Of a stretch of 64,000 bases of DNA, positions 1 to 13,351 are shown in pieces. Every line of letters begins with the position of its first letter. Position 1 is the first letter of the stretch. A program made the translations under genes and the position numbers. The stretch lies in the NCBI GenBank assembly GCA_947846985.1, contig CANTUZ010000005.1:51673389-51737388 (forward strand), written 5' to 3'. The notes under the pieces were generated by a model. That model was not told where the DNA came from and searched no databases. It saw nothing but the letters and a program-made list of their open reading frames with translations. The DNA comes from Fratercula arctica (Eukaryota > Chordata > Aves > Charadriiformes > Alcidae).

Positions 1-1951
1 CTCACACAGAGTACTTGGATTATTGCATGACTAATACTTCCACTTTTAAAAAATCTGGCCAAAAACTACCCCAAAACCCATGTTAAAATGTAGTTAGAAT
101 ACCAAATGCATTTTTAGAGCTGTGTTTGCTTTTTCTCTCTCTCATTGCACTGTCCTGCTTTTCTCTCATCTGGTAAGTTTATCATCTGCATGTTGCAACA
201 AAGCCACCCCTGCTCTGTGGACGTACTTCTGTGGGACGAGCTGGGTCCCTGCAGGGTTCTACAGGCAACCACCACAGAACAGTCCTTGTGTCCACACCGA
301 ACTACACGTGGTTGGAGAGGACAGTCATGCCTCCAGCCAGAGGAAAGCAATCATAACAGCTAAATTATGGGACTTCAAAGCTTTAACTGCATTGTAAATC
401 CCAAGCACAGCAGCTGCTGGGTATTGTCCTGGTGAGCAAAACTGATCAGTCTCATTTAATCACGTCACACTTCATTTGTGCCACAAGTGTCAGGAAGCTG
501 GTCAAAACAAGGTTAACGGGCCACAGTGCGTCACAGGCCGGTAATCAGATTAAGTGGGCAGTTGCCCAGTTACTGGCCATGATTATATTCACCCTACGAT
601 ATTCCTTTTAACTATTTGTGCCTGGGTTGCCAATCCGGTATTAGAGGCAGGAAGGACAAACCTAAGAATCCAGGGGAAATCAGTTATTGCTAGACATTAA
701 ATAGGGCTCCCTCAAGTTGCAAAATAAAAACTGACAAGAAAGATACAGTTATTTGCATTTTCACATACTCTGCTTCTTAACATTGTGAGGGGCCATTAAT
801 ATGGGCACAATCATTTTTAAACTCTCTTTATACACCCATATGTTTACCTCAGCAGCATTAATCTATTAAAAATAAAACTGGGGAAAATGAATGGGGCATT
901 TTCCTAGTATTTTATAGGTCATAAGAAAACAGGACCTTTCCTTTGATGCTTTCTTGATTATTCAACTCGAAATGCATTTTTCACACATCTCAGATTTCCT
1001 TGCTTCATCACCAGCTCAAGTGGGGACAGAGCATAAACTGTACGGTCTCAGTGCAGCTCCAGGTCAGGTTACAAGCCTGAGGGGTCCTACAGACTAAGTA
1101 CTCAGAGAAAGTGACATCATTTCGAAAGAGCCAAGTCAGCATGTGCTAATGTCCCCAGCTGCCTGGCATCAGCCTAACTGCTGGGACTAGATGTCGAGTT
1201 GCCATGGGAAATAGCAATGTAGGAAATACCAAGATTAGAAAACACCTCAGTGTTTTAAAACCTGAGTGATAAACGAATACACAAACTCTCCTCCTCACCC
1301 TCCCTTCAGTTTTTAGGGGGAAAGCCTGTGAGGAGCCACAAGACTTTGGTGCAGACAGTGGTGGGCAAGTGTGGCAGGAGGGAGGTGGCGTGGCGGCACC
1401 CCTCTCACGACCTGCCTCCTGGCAGCAGTCGGAGCAGCCGCTGTGCTCCTCCCTTGCTATTTCTTACATGGATGAAAGAGAGGGGCGCGAGAATCAGGGC
1501 TGGCCACCCACCTTACATCATGAAGTACTTCCCTTTTGCCAAAATGTTAATTTAAAGGAGAGTAAAAATGGTCCCAAGTTTGCGCAGAAATATATAATTA
1601 GTGAAAAGGTATCAGATAATTAAATTGTTTTATTACTTTGGGACCCTGACCTTTTCTACACTGAGATGCATGTTCTCTGGCTTGGCATGTGTTCCTCTGT
1701 AAAGTTAGACACCCATTTCTCTTCTGTGACTCAGTTTTACTGTCTGTAAAGCATATTTGCTCCTATTATGCTATGAAGCTTTACTAGTCAAACAATCAAA
1801 GCAACTCTGAGATTCCTGAACAAAGTCCTGATTTTCCTTCAAGTGCAGCTTTGACAACAGGTATAGCTCCTCCAGTTCAGGGTCTCTGCCTCATGAAATT
1901 AAAGCATTTAACACAAATAGGAAGTAGTATTCCTCTATGCACTTTGTTCAG

Positions 1952-2098
1952 CCGCTGGAACACACAGACCCAGTGCCAAGCTAAGCATGATGCCGAAATG
2001 CTCGGAGATACCGACAGCGTGGGCTTTGCACCCTGTGCTCTGGCCAGCGAGTGGCAGGTTTGCTCTCAGCCTTGCTCAGGGTGCGGGCCATTAAACCG
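1952..2098 (+). other. Candidate internal exon, CpG-rich
   Basis: A pyrimidine-rich stretch ending in TTGTTCAG precedes this 147-bp segment, and ACCG|gtgagg follows it. The segment is open in one frame with symmetric phase (2 nt of a split codon lie outside each end in the same way). The frame carries several cysteines, including CALASEWQVCSQPCSGCG. It keeps about eight CpG dinucleotides, while the flanks have very few. What is seen is splice-like edges, an open frame and CpG retention. Coding or lncRNA use is inference. The cysteine/tryptophan pattern only loosely recalls a thrombospondin type-1 repeat and is not enough to assign a family. Chance matches of this quality are expected in 64 kb. 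Confidence 0.2.
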
Positions 2099-4783
2099 GT
2101 GAGGCAAAAAACACCGCCAGAAATTATCTTAAGAGCAGAAGAATTGAGAAACCTCCTCAATCCAGGCTTATTCGAAACAGCTGCAGCTGCTGGAGCATAC
2201 ACTCCTGGGTGAAGTCAGGCCATAGGCACTTCACATTTCGAGGCTGTCAGCACATCCTTTGCTGTCACATCCCCTCAGCTCTCCATCTGGCATACACCTG
2301 TGTCTTGCTCCTGGCTCTTGGCAGCGCAGATGCCTGAATACAGAAGAAGCCTTCCCTTCAGGAGGTTCAGAGAGGATGAAAAATTGATTTCTCCCCCGAC
2401 TTCTCAGTCAGAGCACCCCTTAATCCACTTCAGGCAAAATGACCTGGATTAATTTAAACAATATAAGTAGATGCTATGAGTTATTCTGGTTGGTTTTGCC
2501 TGGAGCAGGACTGGGAGCACTCACATGAACCAGTTTGCCAGGAGAGCTGGTGAACAGTGGTGGCTATAGCTGGAGGAGGAGGTACCACCTCTGGCTGGCA
2601 CAGCTGGATTGGGGATAGGACTTTTGGCCATGGCCCTCTGCCTGGCAGGAGAAAACGTGCTGCTTTTTACTTTCTAATACAGAAGGTAGGTTTTATCCCT
2701 GGAGGTGTGTGGGAGCGGCCCCATAAATCTGCACAGTGAAGCACAGGCTCAGTGCAGTGGTTGCTTTTAATGTGGAGTTGGAGCAAAAGGAAATACAGTT
2801 GAATGAGAGACACTCCCTGAGACCCGGTGTTAGCCAGGGAGGGTGGTACAGGCCTGTGGGGGTTGTCTAGGGAGAAAGACGATGTTGGGAAAGCTTGCAG
2901 AATCCAACCTTAATCTCTTGCACTGCAGAGAACTAATCCTCACACTTGACGTTAATCTTTTCAATGGAAATATAACGCCCTTATCTTCCATGTTGCTCAT
3001 TGAGCCAGAAAGTAGGGCCTATGGTTTTTATAGGCTGGGTATGGAGCTGCTGAAATACTTACACTGACGTTGTCTTCCCGCTGGCTTTTCTTCAGATTTC
3101 AGTATGGACTGGTCTCTCTTTGATGACAGCCCAGTTTTAAGAAACATACCCAAGTGTAGCCCTCATACAGCCCCTTCTCTTGAAATAAGAAATCTCTCTT
3201 GGCCCAGCAAGGAAGAGGCCAATGGCAAGTAGGACTGTAACAACCTGCTACCCATGGCATCCCACTGGAAGATCTCCAGACTTGGAGCTGGCTGGCAGCC
3301 GGTATGGCTCTGGTCTCTTCCATGGTCCTGTATGCGCCATCACCTGGAGGGTCCTTGTAGTTTGGGTTTGCTGTCACAAAATCGATACTTGTGTTGCAAA
3401 TGGTGGCAGCCCGATTAACCTGGAGACAAAAGCCTTGTTTTCCTCACTGGAACAAGGGCCGTACAGCTTGTCTTACACGCAGCACTTGAGCCAAAACCCA
3501 CTGAATTTTCCGGTCTTCTGGACCAGGCCTATAAGTTCACCTGTCTCTACCTCTTTCTGACCCCCAGACCTTTATGGAGATTTTTGGTTTCCTCCTCTTT
3601 CCCCCCTTACTTCTGGTTTTGTTGTTCTAACTTTTGTTTCTTTAAAGAGACAATCTCTAAGTGAATACAACACGTTGCACGCGCCCTAACACTAACCAGG
3701 GCCTTGAGGCAGGGATATTTAGATGCTCACCCAGCATCTCCATAAACTGCAAAAAAACATATTGGCTTCTATGGAATCAGGAAATATTGAACTTCACTGT
3801 TTGAGATAAAACTCAAAGGATAAATCCTTCATTCATCAGAAGCCAGACTGTAGCAGAGCAGCCCAACCTGTCCAGAGTCTAAAAGCAAACCGTGAAACAA
3901 ATCTGTATGTATGTGTCTTAATACGCATTAATTGCAACTAGAATTAGACCTCCTTGGACTGCCAAAACTATAAACATAGTCAAAATATTAAGGGTTTTCA
4001 GATAACTCTAGGATTTTGTGAATAACAGAGAAACGGGCAGTAGCAAGGGAAGTAATCTAAGCTCCTATATATCATATTGATTAAAACACAAGGACTGCCC
4101 TTCAAGGAGGCACTTTACATCAGGAGGGAGATATATTGGCTGCTCTCATAAGCTGCTTCCAGCTCTGCCAGCAGCAATCCAGGATGTACAACTATGTTGC
4201 CATAGATAAAAACAAAGCTGCATTTTCAGCCTCTTTACAGTAAAGAAATAGCCCAGGAAGGACACATGTCTTAATTAACCCCTCGGGAACAGAAGACAAA
4301 AGCAAATAATAAACAGAATACTGCACAGATGGAAAGCATTTTGACAATGAATCCTTTGAAGTCAGATGATTTTTTTTGTTTGTTTTCGTACAAAAGAAAA
4401 ATTTACCTCTGTCTGGCAGCCTAGCAAAAGGTCACGCAACACTGGAGTCCAGAGTCCAATTTCAAAGACCCAAATGAAGCACTGTGTGGGTTTCACCTAG
4501 GCTGTTGTTCTTCCGTTGGCAGAATTCCAGCTGTGCATGGGTTGCCGCTTCACTACACAGGATGCAGGAGCAGGAGCGAAGCATGACAAGTTGACACCGC
4601 TATTTCCTTTGAGCAACAGATGCCCACATTTGACATCGCTTGGATCTCTCACTTAAACGGTGAGAGCAAATGGGCCTATTTAAAGGTTGTTCAAGCAGGT
4701 GTGTGTCGCCCTTCGGCTATACACAAACACTCAGAAAGCGCAATTAAAGCAAGAAGAAAACAAAATGTTTCTTTCCTTTGCAG

Positions 4784-4895
4784 CCCAAGCACAGGACATC
4801 TGTGCAGTGGGGTGAAGAGCAGAGGGGCAGGAACAAAGAACAGTTTGTATGGGGCCAACACAGATGGGAGGTGCTCTGCTTTTACCTGAGACACG
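4784..4895 (+). other. Candidate internal exon with strong splice sites
   Basis: A near-ideal acceptor (TTTCTTTCCTTTGCAG) ends at 4783, and a donor ACACG|gtaaga follows 4895. The 112 bp between them are open in the frame that reads through HRTSVQWGEEQRGRNKEQF, but a second frame is also largely open. The predicted peptide is polar and resembles no family I recognise. An exon of a lncRNA is as likely as a coding exon. No partner exon with matching phase was identified nearby, so a chance pairing of splice motifs cannot be excluded. Confidence 0.2.
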
Positions 4896-7800
4896 GTAAG
4901 AACCCGGAACCTGAGCAGATCCTAGCAGACTCCAAAATGGCAAAAGTTTGTCCCGCATATTTCATGGAAACATAACTTCCAAGGTAATTTCTAGCTGATT
5001 TACTACAGAACAGAAAGAAAAGCCCTTTTCTTGGTGAGGGGATTACTTGGCCTCGCAAGAGCTTGTCTGCTTACAGTGCTGCTCGGCTCATATCACATCA
5101 GTGACTTCTCCTTCGACACCTGAACAGCACTCAGGGGCCAAGCAAGCTGCTAAGGACACGCAGGAAAGCTGCGGCTGAGTCAGAAAGGTGATTTTGCTCA
5201 AATAAACCCCAGGCAGGTGGCTGCTCCAGCTGTTTTCTTCCTCCACCACAGGAACGGTAGCAGCACCTGCACAGGGAGGCCACCACGGTGGGTTTTCCCC
5301 CACAGTTAGAAGGAGCTGAGTGCATGTTGTACCCGGTAATGCAACTGTGCCTTTATTACTGCCTTAAACGCTTATTGGAAATAACCCCCAGGAAGATGAG
5401 ATGGTTACCTGCCTGGTGCCGGCCACCTGCCCATTGGGCTGAGGACCTTCCTCACCCCACCGTTCTCTCAGGTACCTGGCCCTGGCAGACGGCCAGAGCC
5501 TGGCTGAGCCCTCACCCAGTATGCAGCGTTCTTGCCGCTGGAAAAAGCTGGCCGTCTTCTCACAGCAGAGGAAATGCCCCGTACCCACCTCAGAGAGGCA
5601 GGCATGTCCTGAAATCAGTTGTATCTTCAGGCAAGAAATGTAAATGCAGTGATCATATACAGCTAGAGAAAGATGCTGCACTAGCCCCAATGCCGGATGT
5701 CGTAGTCTAACCCCAGCCAGCGACAGAGAACTGCGCGGTCTTTTCACTCACTCCCCGCTGCACACCGCAGGATAGGGGGAGAATGGGAAGAAAAAGGCAA
5801 AACTCGTGGGTTGAGATAAAGGCAGTTTAGCAGAACAGCAGAAAACAACACCAATAATACTGACAGAGGAATGTGCAAAACACTATTAATATACCACTGC
5901 TCACCGACCTGACCCGGGAAGCCCCAGCCCGCTCCCAAGCAGTGATTTCCACCCCCTCCCGGGCTATAGATTGGACATGGGGGCACATGGTGCAGAATAG
6001 CCCTTTGCCCAGTTTGGGTCAGAGGAACACACCCACCTCCCCACACACCCGGCTGTTTCCTGTCCAGCTCCTTGTGAAAATTAAGCCTATCTGCGCCAGA
6101 ACCAGGACACCTGATTACAAGAAGCAGCATTTGAGGATTGTTTCTTCCCCTCTGTTACCTTCTTATTCCCTCTCAGATCTAAACGTTATCCCTTAGCCAT
6201 GCTAATTACCCAAATCTCATCCACACATTTGCTTCTCACAAGCAGAGCCTCTTTTTTGGGTGGAGAAAGACACGGAGGAAAATGGCCATACTTCAGACTG
6301 TTGGGCAGGGGTTGGCAATTGGGCAGGGATGCGAGATGCACCTAAACCAAATCTTTAACTCCAATTTTGAATTTTGTTCCTTGTTTCTGGCAATCTTCTC
6401 CCAGCATTGCTGCCCCTGCCCCGAGGATGCAGCATGCACTGGGTATGCAGTCGCCAAGGGCAGAAGTAGCCGGGGACACGCCAATCCCTTGTTACATAGT
6501 GCATCCTCAGCAAACGCTGCGTAGGCACGCTGTTGTGACTTCACTTTCTGTGCCAGCACAACTTGTAAAATTTCCAGTCCCAATACTTTATACCTCATAT
6601 TCTTGACTGGTTAGCCTGCAAACATGAAGGGACATTTTGCAAATCTTTGGCCTAAGTGGGCTAAGTGACATTTTATGTGAGATTTACCTAAGGGTTTAAA
6701 ATCTTTTAAACGCTGTCAGGGGCAAAGGTTTCCCTGGGTATATTTTCTAACGCACCATCACCTCACTCTTCTTTTTAATAGGACTGCCTCCAAAGGCTGT
6801 GGAGCTCTGGTCATATGCCCTCTGCAAAAACAGTGAGCAGAAATTTATGATCCTCCTATTTGGAAGCAAAGGTGTCAAAACAGAATAAAAATCTAGCATC
6901 GGACTGTGATTTTAGTGAGAAGCACTGAGGGACTCCTATAAGGAAAAGGGAACTCCTACCATGTCACTGGAAATGAGGGAGCCAGGTGGCACACAGTGCC
7001 AGTTTGCCAGCTTGCACTACAGTGTCTCTACCTTCTGCGAGCCTCAGTGGCCATGTGGGGTTGTGAGCTGCACCATATGAGCCATGCAGATTTCAGCATG
7101 ACCTTTGTTTAAATCGCCTTCAGGTGTTAATTTTGAGAGGCGCCAAACACCCAGAACTCTATTTAAAGCTACTGAACACCACGGATATGGTGCACCTAGG
7201 GACACAGGAGCCCCAAAAGTCTCATGGAAAAGGGTCACCCATGGAAAGCCTCAGCCATGCCCCCTGAGCAGCCACAGCTGGGGAGATGGCAGCACTCATC
7301 CACTATGCTGGAAAGCCACTGTGCTCAACCTGGGCACAATCTGTGGCAAGGGGGACCTAAACAATGGGAATGGGGGTTATAACCAATTAACTGTGTATAA
7401 CAAGCTGTTGTCCAGCAGCAATGGCTTTGGATCACTACTAGTTTTCTGTTGTCTTTGAAACAGTGACCTAAGAGATGAAGACTCCAGCATGTTCTCAAAC
7501 TCCTTCAAAATAGCGGTTTCCTGAAAATGTCTTGCCTCCAGTGCAATATTACCTTTTTGTTTATTTGTTTGCTGTACGTAGTTTTGTCGCTTTGCCTTTG
7601 GCCCTCAAGTTTGTTGCCCTGCAGTCAGCACAGATCTAGCTTTTTTGTGTTTCCACAGCACAATGACTCAAGGATGAAAAATACTGGAAATAAATGATGA
7701 ATCAGCCCACCCTTTCACTGCCCAGAGCCTGAACTTTGGATAGCCCCAGGAGAGTGCTGGCACCCAAGGGCAGCACTGGGCAGCACCATGGAGCACGAGG

Positions 7801-8072
7801 GGGACATATAGCAGCACCTGGTAAAGTGCATGGGATCCCCACAAAGCAGCACAGAATTGGTTGTATGTTTTGCCAGCTGTGTCCTGCATTGTGTTAGCAA
7901 AACCAGTATTGCCTAGAAGCGGCAGCAAGGAGGCAGAGGTAAGGTTCTTTCCACAAAAGCCACCCCATTCATGCCAGACTCAAGAAGCTCCACGCTTGCA
8001 CACTAAATCCTGCCTGCCTGATGCATCCATCTTTGCCCAGCTCAAGCTCCTGTGTTCCTGGGGATTTACACC

Positions 8073-8090
8073 CACACACACACATACACA
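8073..8090. repeat. CA microsatellite
   Basis: Alternating CA with one AT interruption, plainly visible. It is a simple repeat with no associated element. Confidence 0.9.
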
Positions 8091-9292
8091 TGGACATCCA
8101 CAGAGGTGGGTTTTGAGATGCCTGATGGTAGCCCAAACCACACACAGTGCAATAGTGAGTGGCTGGAGCCACACAAGCAAGTCAAGGAGCAGGTGTTGTC
8201 ACCCTGGTTGTCTGTTGAGCTGACAGGCTTACCACCAAAACCTCTTTTCAGCTCGAGTGCTGGTTGAGTCCGTGTCCAAATTGCCTGAAACGCCGGATCA
8301 TGCAGCTCTACTCTGTTTATTAGTGACACTTGGACTGAGAGGCTTCCCATCCCATCTGGTCAAGGTCACCTGGTCCCTGTTGCCAGCCTCTCATGGAGTG
8401 GGCTGGTGCAAGGTGGCAGGATTCAGCTTGACATGCAGGTGTCTCACAACCCACTGGCCAGAGTGTGCAGCCGAAGCAGAATGGCCTGGGACCTCAGGAT
8501 GGGAACACGCGCACTGTGCACAATTTACTTTCCCGCCCGCTGTGCTGCTTTGCTTTCGCCACTGATGTTGTCATTCAGACAGCATCAATACAAAGGAGAA
8601 TGAGGTCAGCTCACGCTTGAACATTAGAGCGATTCTGAGAAGCTGTGCTAGAATAGATCTGAATGGACTGAATAGTAAGGAGCCAAGATGCAGTCGAGCC
8701 TCAGGGCCTTTCCCCTTTCCTCCTCCACTTTCTGGAGTTGTCTCCAGAGCCTCCCTTGCCAAAGCTGCTGATTGAGGAAACAATGCCTTTCTCCTGCTTT
8801 ACCATAGTTTTAGGATGACTGTTTGCCAAGAGAGCAGCTGTTTCCCAAGTGAGGTGCAAAACAGAGGACCATCACTGATCATTCCCAGGACACACTTCCA
8901 CTAAGGGTGTTTTTAATTTCTGCTTCTAGACCAAAAATTTCTCCATTATCTTGCTGATGCATACTTTCTTGGGAAGATCCCTTTTTGTCCTGAAGCTCCA
9001 CCTCCCCAGCATGCCCAATAACTGCCAATATACATATTGAAGAGTCTTGTGCCTGTTGGAAAGGAATCAACCCTTCTTTGAATCAGACGATAGAAAACAA
9101 GGTTTTCTGGAAAGGAAAATTCTCATTCACACAACTAGGAAGTGAATTGCAGCTCCACATTAGTTATCTTGAACTCCTTGGACGGTGGACAGATCTGCCA
9201 GGGTAATCTCAGGGAACAGCGTTAGGGGCCTGGGAGGAAGCAGCCTTGAAGTATGTGGCCATCTGCCCTGGGGCGGGCTAGTGTCCCTGCAG

Positions 9293-9430
9293 GCTGAAGA
9301 CTCTGCTGGCTTCTCTGTGTCACTGAAGCTAATTAACAGCATGCACAGTGGTAAAATCCTTTCTGCATTGACATATGGTCACCGTAAGCAAGCCAGAGCT
9401 GTGAGCTCCCTGCGAGCTGCTGGCGGAGAG
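9293..9430 (+). other. Candidate internal exon, phase 0-0
   Basis: The segment follows an acceptor-like GTGTCCCTGCAG and ends at GGAGAG|gtgagc. It is 138 bp long, exactly 46 codons, open in phase 0 at both ends. The peptide contains SVSLKLINSMHSGKILSAL, which is unremarkable and unrecognised. The acceptor pyrimidine tract is only moderate. This is a weak candidate, kept because its length, phase and both splice edges agree. Confidence 0.13.
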
Positions 9431-10073
9431 GTGAGCTGAGAGCAAGAGCTTTCACCGATGCCAGTCCTAGTCTGGCTCAATGAGGCAATGCTACTTCCCC
9501 ATGAAGCTCGTATGAGCTGTCTTCTCATCTGACTTTCGTTCCTTTATCCTGTTGCTGAACTTGCTGTTAACTTGAAGCTGACAAAGTCTCAGTATCTGGG
9601 CAATCTTCTCCTACTGTAAATAATAGCAGCCTCCTCTGGTAAGGTGACGTCAGCCCAGCTCTTCAGCAAGCAATACTGGCAGGTACGTTGTTAGCCTATC
9701 TGCAGAGGATGCAAAATTGTACCTGAGGTCTCTCCCTCACTCCAGAACAAGCTTGGAGGAATATCCTGTGCCATCTGACTTGCCTTTATTAAGTTTTCTC
9801 TCCCGCTTTGCACTGCACAGTCTGTAAGGTAGGTTGACCATGCAAGACTGAAACTCGTAATAAATATGTCACGTTGAGCAAACAGGACATGCACGCTGGA
9901 AGGAGTAAGGAACTTCTGTGGCACTAGGACTGCTGAGGGGCCTTTGCAAGGCTGTTCCTTATTGTGACAGCAAGAGCCTGCAAACTACACAGCTAGTAGT
10001 ACAAAGGTGGATATATAGCCTCTAAAATGCTATGTTTCTGAATTTCCCCACAAACCTTAAATCCTTGAGCAAA

Positions 10074-10100
10074 CTCTCTCTCTCACACACAGACACACAG
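10074..10100. repeat. Compound CT/CA microsatellite
   Basis: A CT run passes directly into a CA run with a short AGACA interruption. It is a simple repeat. Confidence 0.9.
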
Positions 10101-11235
10101 AAGGCAGTTCTGATCATCTGAATGAGAGAAAAAAACATTATGCACAGACAGCTAACATAATTTTCAGTGTAAAAAGTAGATATTATGACAGCAAGCTGCT
10201 GTTTAGGCCAATAAGAATTTGAGATTGACTGAGGACATATTGCATAAATGTTGTATACATCCAGCTCTTCTCTACCTCTAGACATACACCTATTTTCTTT
10301 AGCTTAATAACTATGAGATGTCTTGTTATATCCCCACACAGAACACCTCAAGTCAAACTGCAGCATGTTTGGCAACCATGTTTTCAGGGCTTCAGCCCCA
10401 TTTTCCATGCTCTTTTTTGGGTTTCAGCTTGACTTGTGTTGCTTCTCCTTCACCACTTACCACAGCCCACACAGCCCTGACTTCATCGGAGTAGCCCAGG
10501 GGCTGCAGCTACGCCAATGCAAAAGTTGCAACAGCTGGTTCTGGTCAGGACCTTCTCTAAGCTCTCAAGAAAAGGAGACAGAGAGTTTCCCTTGATTTAC
10601 TTTCCTGCTTCTCCAAACAACTCTGACCTTGTGTCTTGTGAAATAGGCTTATCTAATAAAGCTATCATGTTGTATATAATAATAAGAATAAACTCCGACT
10701 GTTCTCATTTTGCAGGCTCTTAGCAGTTCCTCAGCTGGTTTCACACCAAAGAGATCCACCATTCACAGATGATCTTTAGTGGATCAGAATAAACAAAGTT
10801 ACCTTTGCTTCTCCAGTTTCTCCAGTTTTCCAGGAAAAAAGACAAAGATTTTAAGGGAGGTGAAGAGAAAGAAAGTATGTGGGGGCAAGTGACAAGTGTA
10901 ACTGGAGTAAGGAGGAGCAGTGCTCATTGTTTCATAAAATTCATCATATGTTGTGTGGTTCCATTACTCAAATCTTATATGCACTTCTTTGATGATTTGA
11001 TCAGCTGTTGACTTCATTTCGTACTGCTGCCAATTCATGACTTGGCTGATTTGACGTGAGTTGTATCCCTAACTTAAGGATTGCATTTTGCTCATTTTCA
11101 GACATTTTAGTTATTAAGAATACGAAAAAAAGGTAGTCTGCTTTAGAGGTATTTTTAATTATTTCTGTGTATGTGGTTATTTAATTTGCAGTAAAGCCTA
11201 ACAGGAAAACATAGCCCAGAGCCTTACTGTTAAGT

Positions 11236-11820
11236 CACAGAATCACAGAATTGTAGCGTTGGAAGGGACCTCTGGAGATCATCTAGTCCAACCCCCCTGC
11301 CACAGCAGGGTCACCCAGAGCAGCTTGCACAGGAACGCATCCAGGCGGGTTTTGAATGTCTCCAGAGATGGAGACTCCACCACTTCTCTGGGCAGCCTGT
11401 GCCAGGGCTCTGCCACCCTCAAAGGAAAGAAGTTCCTCCTCATGTTTAGTTGGAACTTCCTATGCTCAAGTTTGTGACTGTTAGCCCTTGTTCTGTCGCT
11501 GGGCTCCACTGAAAAGAGCCTGGCCCCATCCTCCTGACACCCACCCTTTAAGTATTTATAAGTGTTGATAAGGTCCCCCCTCAGTCATCTTTTTTCCAGA
11601 CTAAAAAGACCCAAGTCCCTCAGCCTTTCTTCATAAGAGAGGTGTTCCAGTTCACTAATCATCTTTGTAGCCCTTTGCTGTACCCTCTCCAGCAGTTCTG
11701 TGTCCTTCTTGAACCGGGGAGCCCAGAACTGGACACAGCACTCCGGGTGTGGCCTCACCAAGGCAGAGTAGAGGGGGAGGATGACCTCCCTCGACCTGCT
11801 GGCCACACTCTTCTTGATGC
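11236..11820 (-). mobile_element. CR1 LINE, 5'-truncated (subfamily A)
   Basis: This is the 3' part of a chicken-repeat-1 non-LTR retrotransposon lying in reverse. The low-coordinate end begins with the complement of the CR1 tail (CACAGAATCACAGAATT), followed by GGAAGGGACCTCTGGAGATC and ATCTAGTCCAACCCCCCTGC. In the minus direction the end of ORF2 is readable in pieces: [40 protein letters not shown], then in another register [15 protein letters not shown] and [19 protein letters not shown]. The CR1 match stops at 11820, after the complement of the SVASRS-coding stretch. The copy therefore lacks the endonuclease and nearly all of the reverse transcriptase, as is usual for CR1. It shares its diagnostic tail and LRVAE motif with the copy at 24.6 kb. 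Confidence 0.95.
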
Positions 11821-12848
11821 CTGTCCTCAGAAGAGCCACCCACCCACAGGGTACCTGCACAGGAAACCGTGATGTTCTGCTTCTCCATCTTTCACAAGCT
11901 GATGGGACATTTACTGGCTACAAGGTAATTATCTTGAAGATTACTGGGAATGCAAGAAGGGACTTGATGGACCACCAAGGCTAGTTTCCTGGAACTACAG
12001 ATAAGTATATTTTATAACCCTCCTTCATACACTTCCCATGTAAACTTACTAACACATAACTTTCAAAAGCGACAGTATTCTCTCTTGGGGTTATGTACTG
12101 TCATCTATAAACAAGGTAAGGTGCTTGTTTTCCTGTAAGCATTTTAGAAAAAATATATGAATAGATGATACCTCAAGCTATTGCTCAAATCTAGGCATTT
12201 TTCTTCAACAGCCTCAACATCAGACAGAAACTAACAGAGATATGTAACTTCAGTTCCACTTTTGCCCTTGCTACCCATGAGAGCCCATGCCTGGTAGAGA
12301 GAGACATCCGTGGTCTGAGCGATGCTCTCCATGTGAGGGCAGGCAGGGCTGCCATTGACAGAGGGACTGAAAGAAGTGTGTGATTGTGCATACTGGACTG
12401 CAATGCCCGAATCCATATGGTTTAGTGGGACACGTGGACTTGATCCTGGAAGGTGGTGAAAACACTAGTGTGTCCTCTGGGAATATGGGCCATCCAACAT
12501 TTGTGTGGTTCAGACCTTGACTCTGAAGAAGAAGCCTTGCCTGCTCTGTTCTGTTTCCCAGGCAGTGAAGCAGGCCAGAAAGCTTATGGGGAATCCACTT
12601 TTCCCTCTCCATGCTGAAGTCTTGCATATTTTTCCCTGCCACACTTCAGATGTTACCAATGTCAAAAAAAGAGTAGATGTTAATGAATAAGAGTAGCTCC
12701 ATCCCTAACACAGCGCCCTTTTGCAATGGCAAAGACCAATGCATTAGTGATATAAGATGGCAGTGCAAAGTGACAGGGAAAAGCTGGTGAAGAAAAACTG
12801 TATCTGGGCAAGCTGCAAAATATACCAAGGGAGCATTTACTCTTGAGA

Positions 12849-12865
12849 TTTTTTTTTTTTTTTTT
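12849..12865. repeat. Poly-T tract
   Basis: An uninterrupted run of 17 T. No retrocopy body or flanking duplication was recognised beside it. Confidence 0.9.
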
Positions 12866-13307
12866 GGCTGGATTTCAGATAAGATGCAGAAAATGCATTA
12901 AACACGACTGTCTTTCAGTTGAATGTGTGTGTCTGTGCACACGTAGCATGCCTGGAAGTAGAGAACATGCAAATAAAAAATCCTCCCATGATACACAGAA
13001 AAGCAGGCAGGAAACTGGGATGCAGCCACAGCAGCCCAGTGTGTGCTGTTGAGCTCTTTGCTTACCAGCTGCTTTTGGGCAAATGCAGGCGACTATAAGG
13101 GCTACATACCAAACAGACCACACATGGCTCAGGGAAGAGTGCGCTGGGCAGAGAGCGAGCCATGGCCATGGTTACTCATGGTTACTTAGCAGCGGAGAGA
13201 AGGAAGTCAGGGGAGACTCCTCTGTATGGGAGGTGTTGACAGGCAAAGGAAAAGATGAAGGAGCCAAGCAATGCAGAAAGAGCTGTTGATTACGTACATG
13301 CGTATAT

Positions 13308-13351
13308 AGAGAGAACAAGAGGAAGAAGAGAGAGAAAAAGAAAGAGATGAG
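13308..13351. repeat. Purine-rich GA tract
   Basis: About 44 nt of almost pure A and G with GAGA units, broken by a single C. It is low-complexity sequence. Confidence 0.8.

Larger units (their letters stand above)
1..11235. other. Unique non-coding DNA, no recognised gene
   Basis: I see no recognisable gene or young transposon in this stretch. Open frames are short, overlap on both strands and resemble nothing I know. Low-complexity tracts are a CA repeat at 8073-8090 and a CT-then-CA repeat at 10074-10100. Three exon-like segments (1952-2098, 4784-4895, 9293-9430) are listed separately at low confidence. The rest is ordinary avian intergenic or intronic sequence as far as I can tell. Confidence 0.7.

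Noticed and set aside
2053..2098. Thrombospondin type-1-like W..CS..C pattern
   Set aside because: Spacing has an extra cysteine and the remaining conserved residues are absent, so it is too weak to name a domain.
11940..12000. GAAGGGACTTGATGGACCAC as a second CR1-like tail beside the first
   Set aside because: Only a few words match and the order is broken; not enough to call an element.
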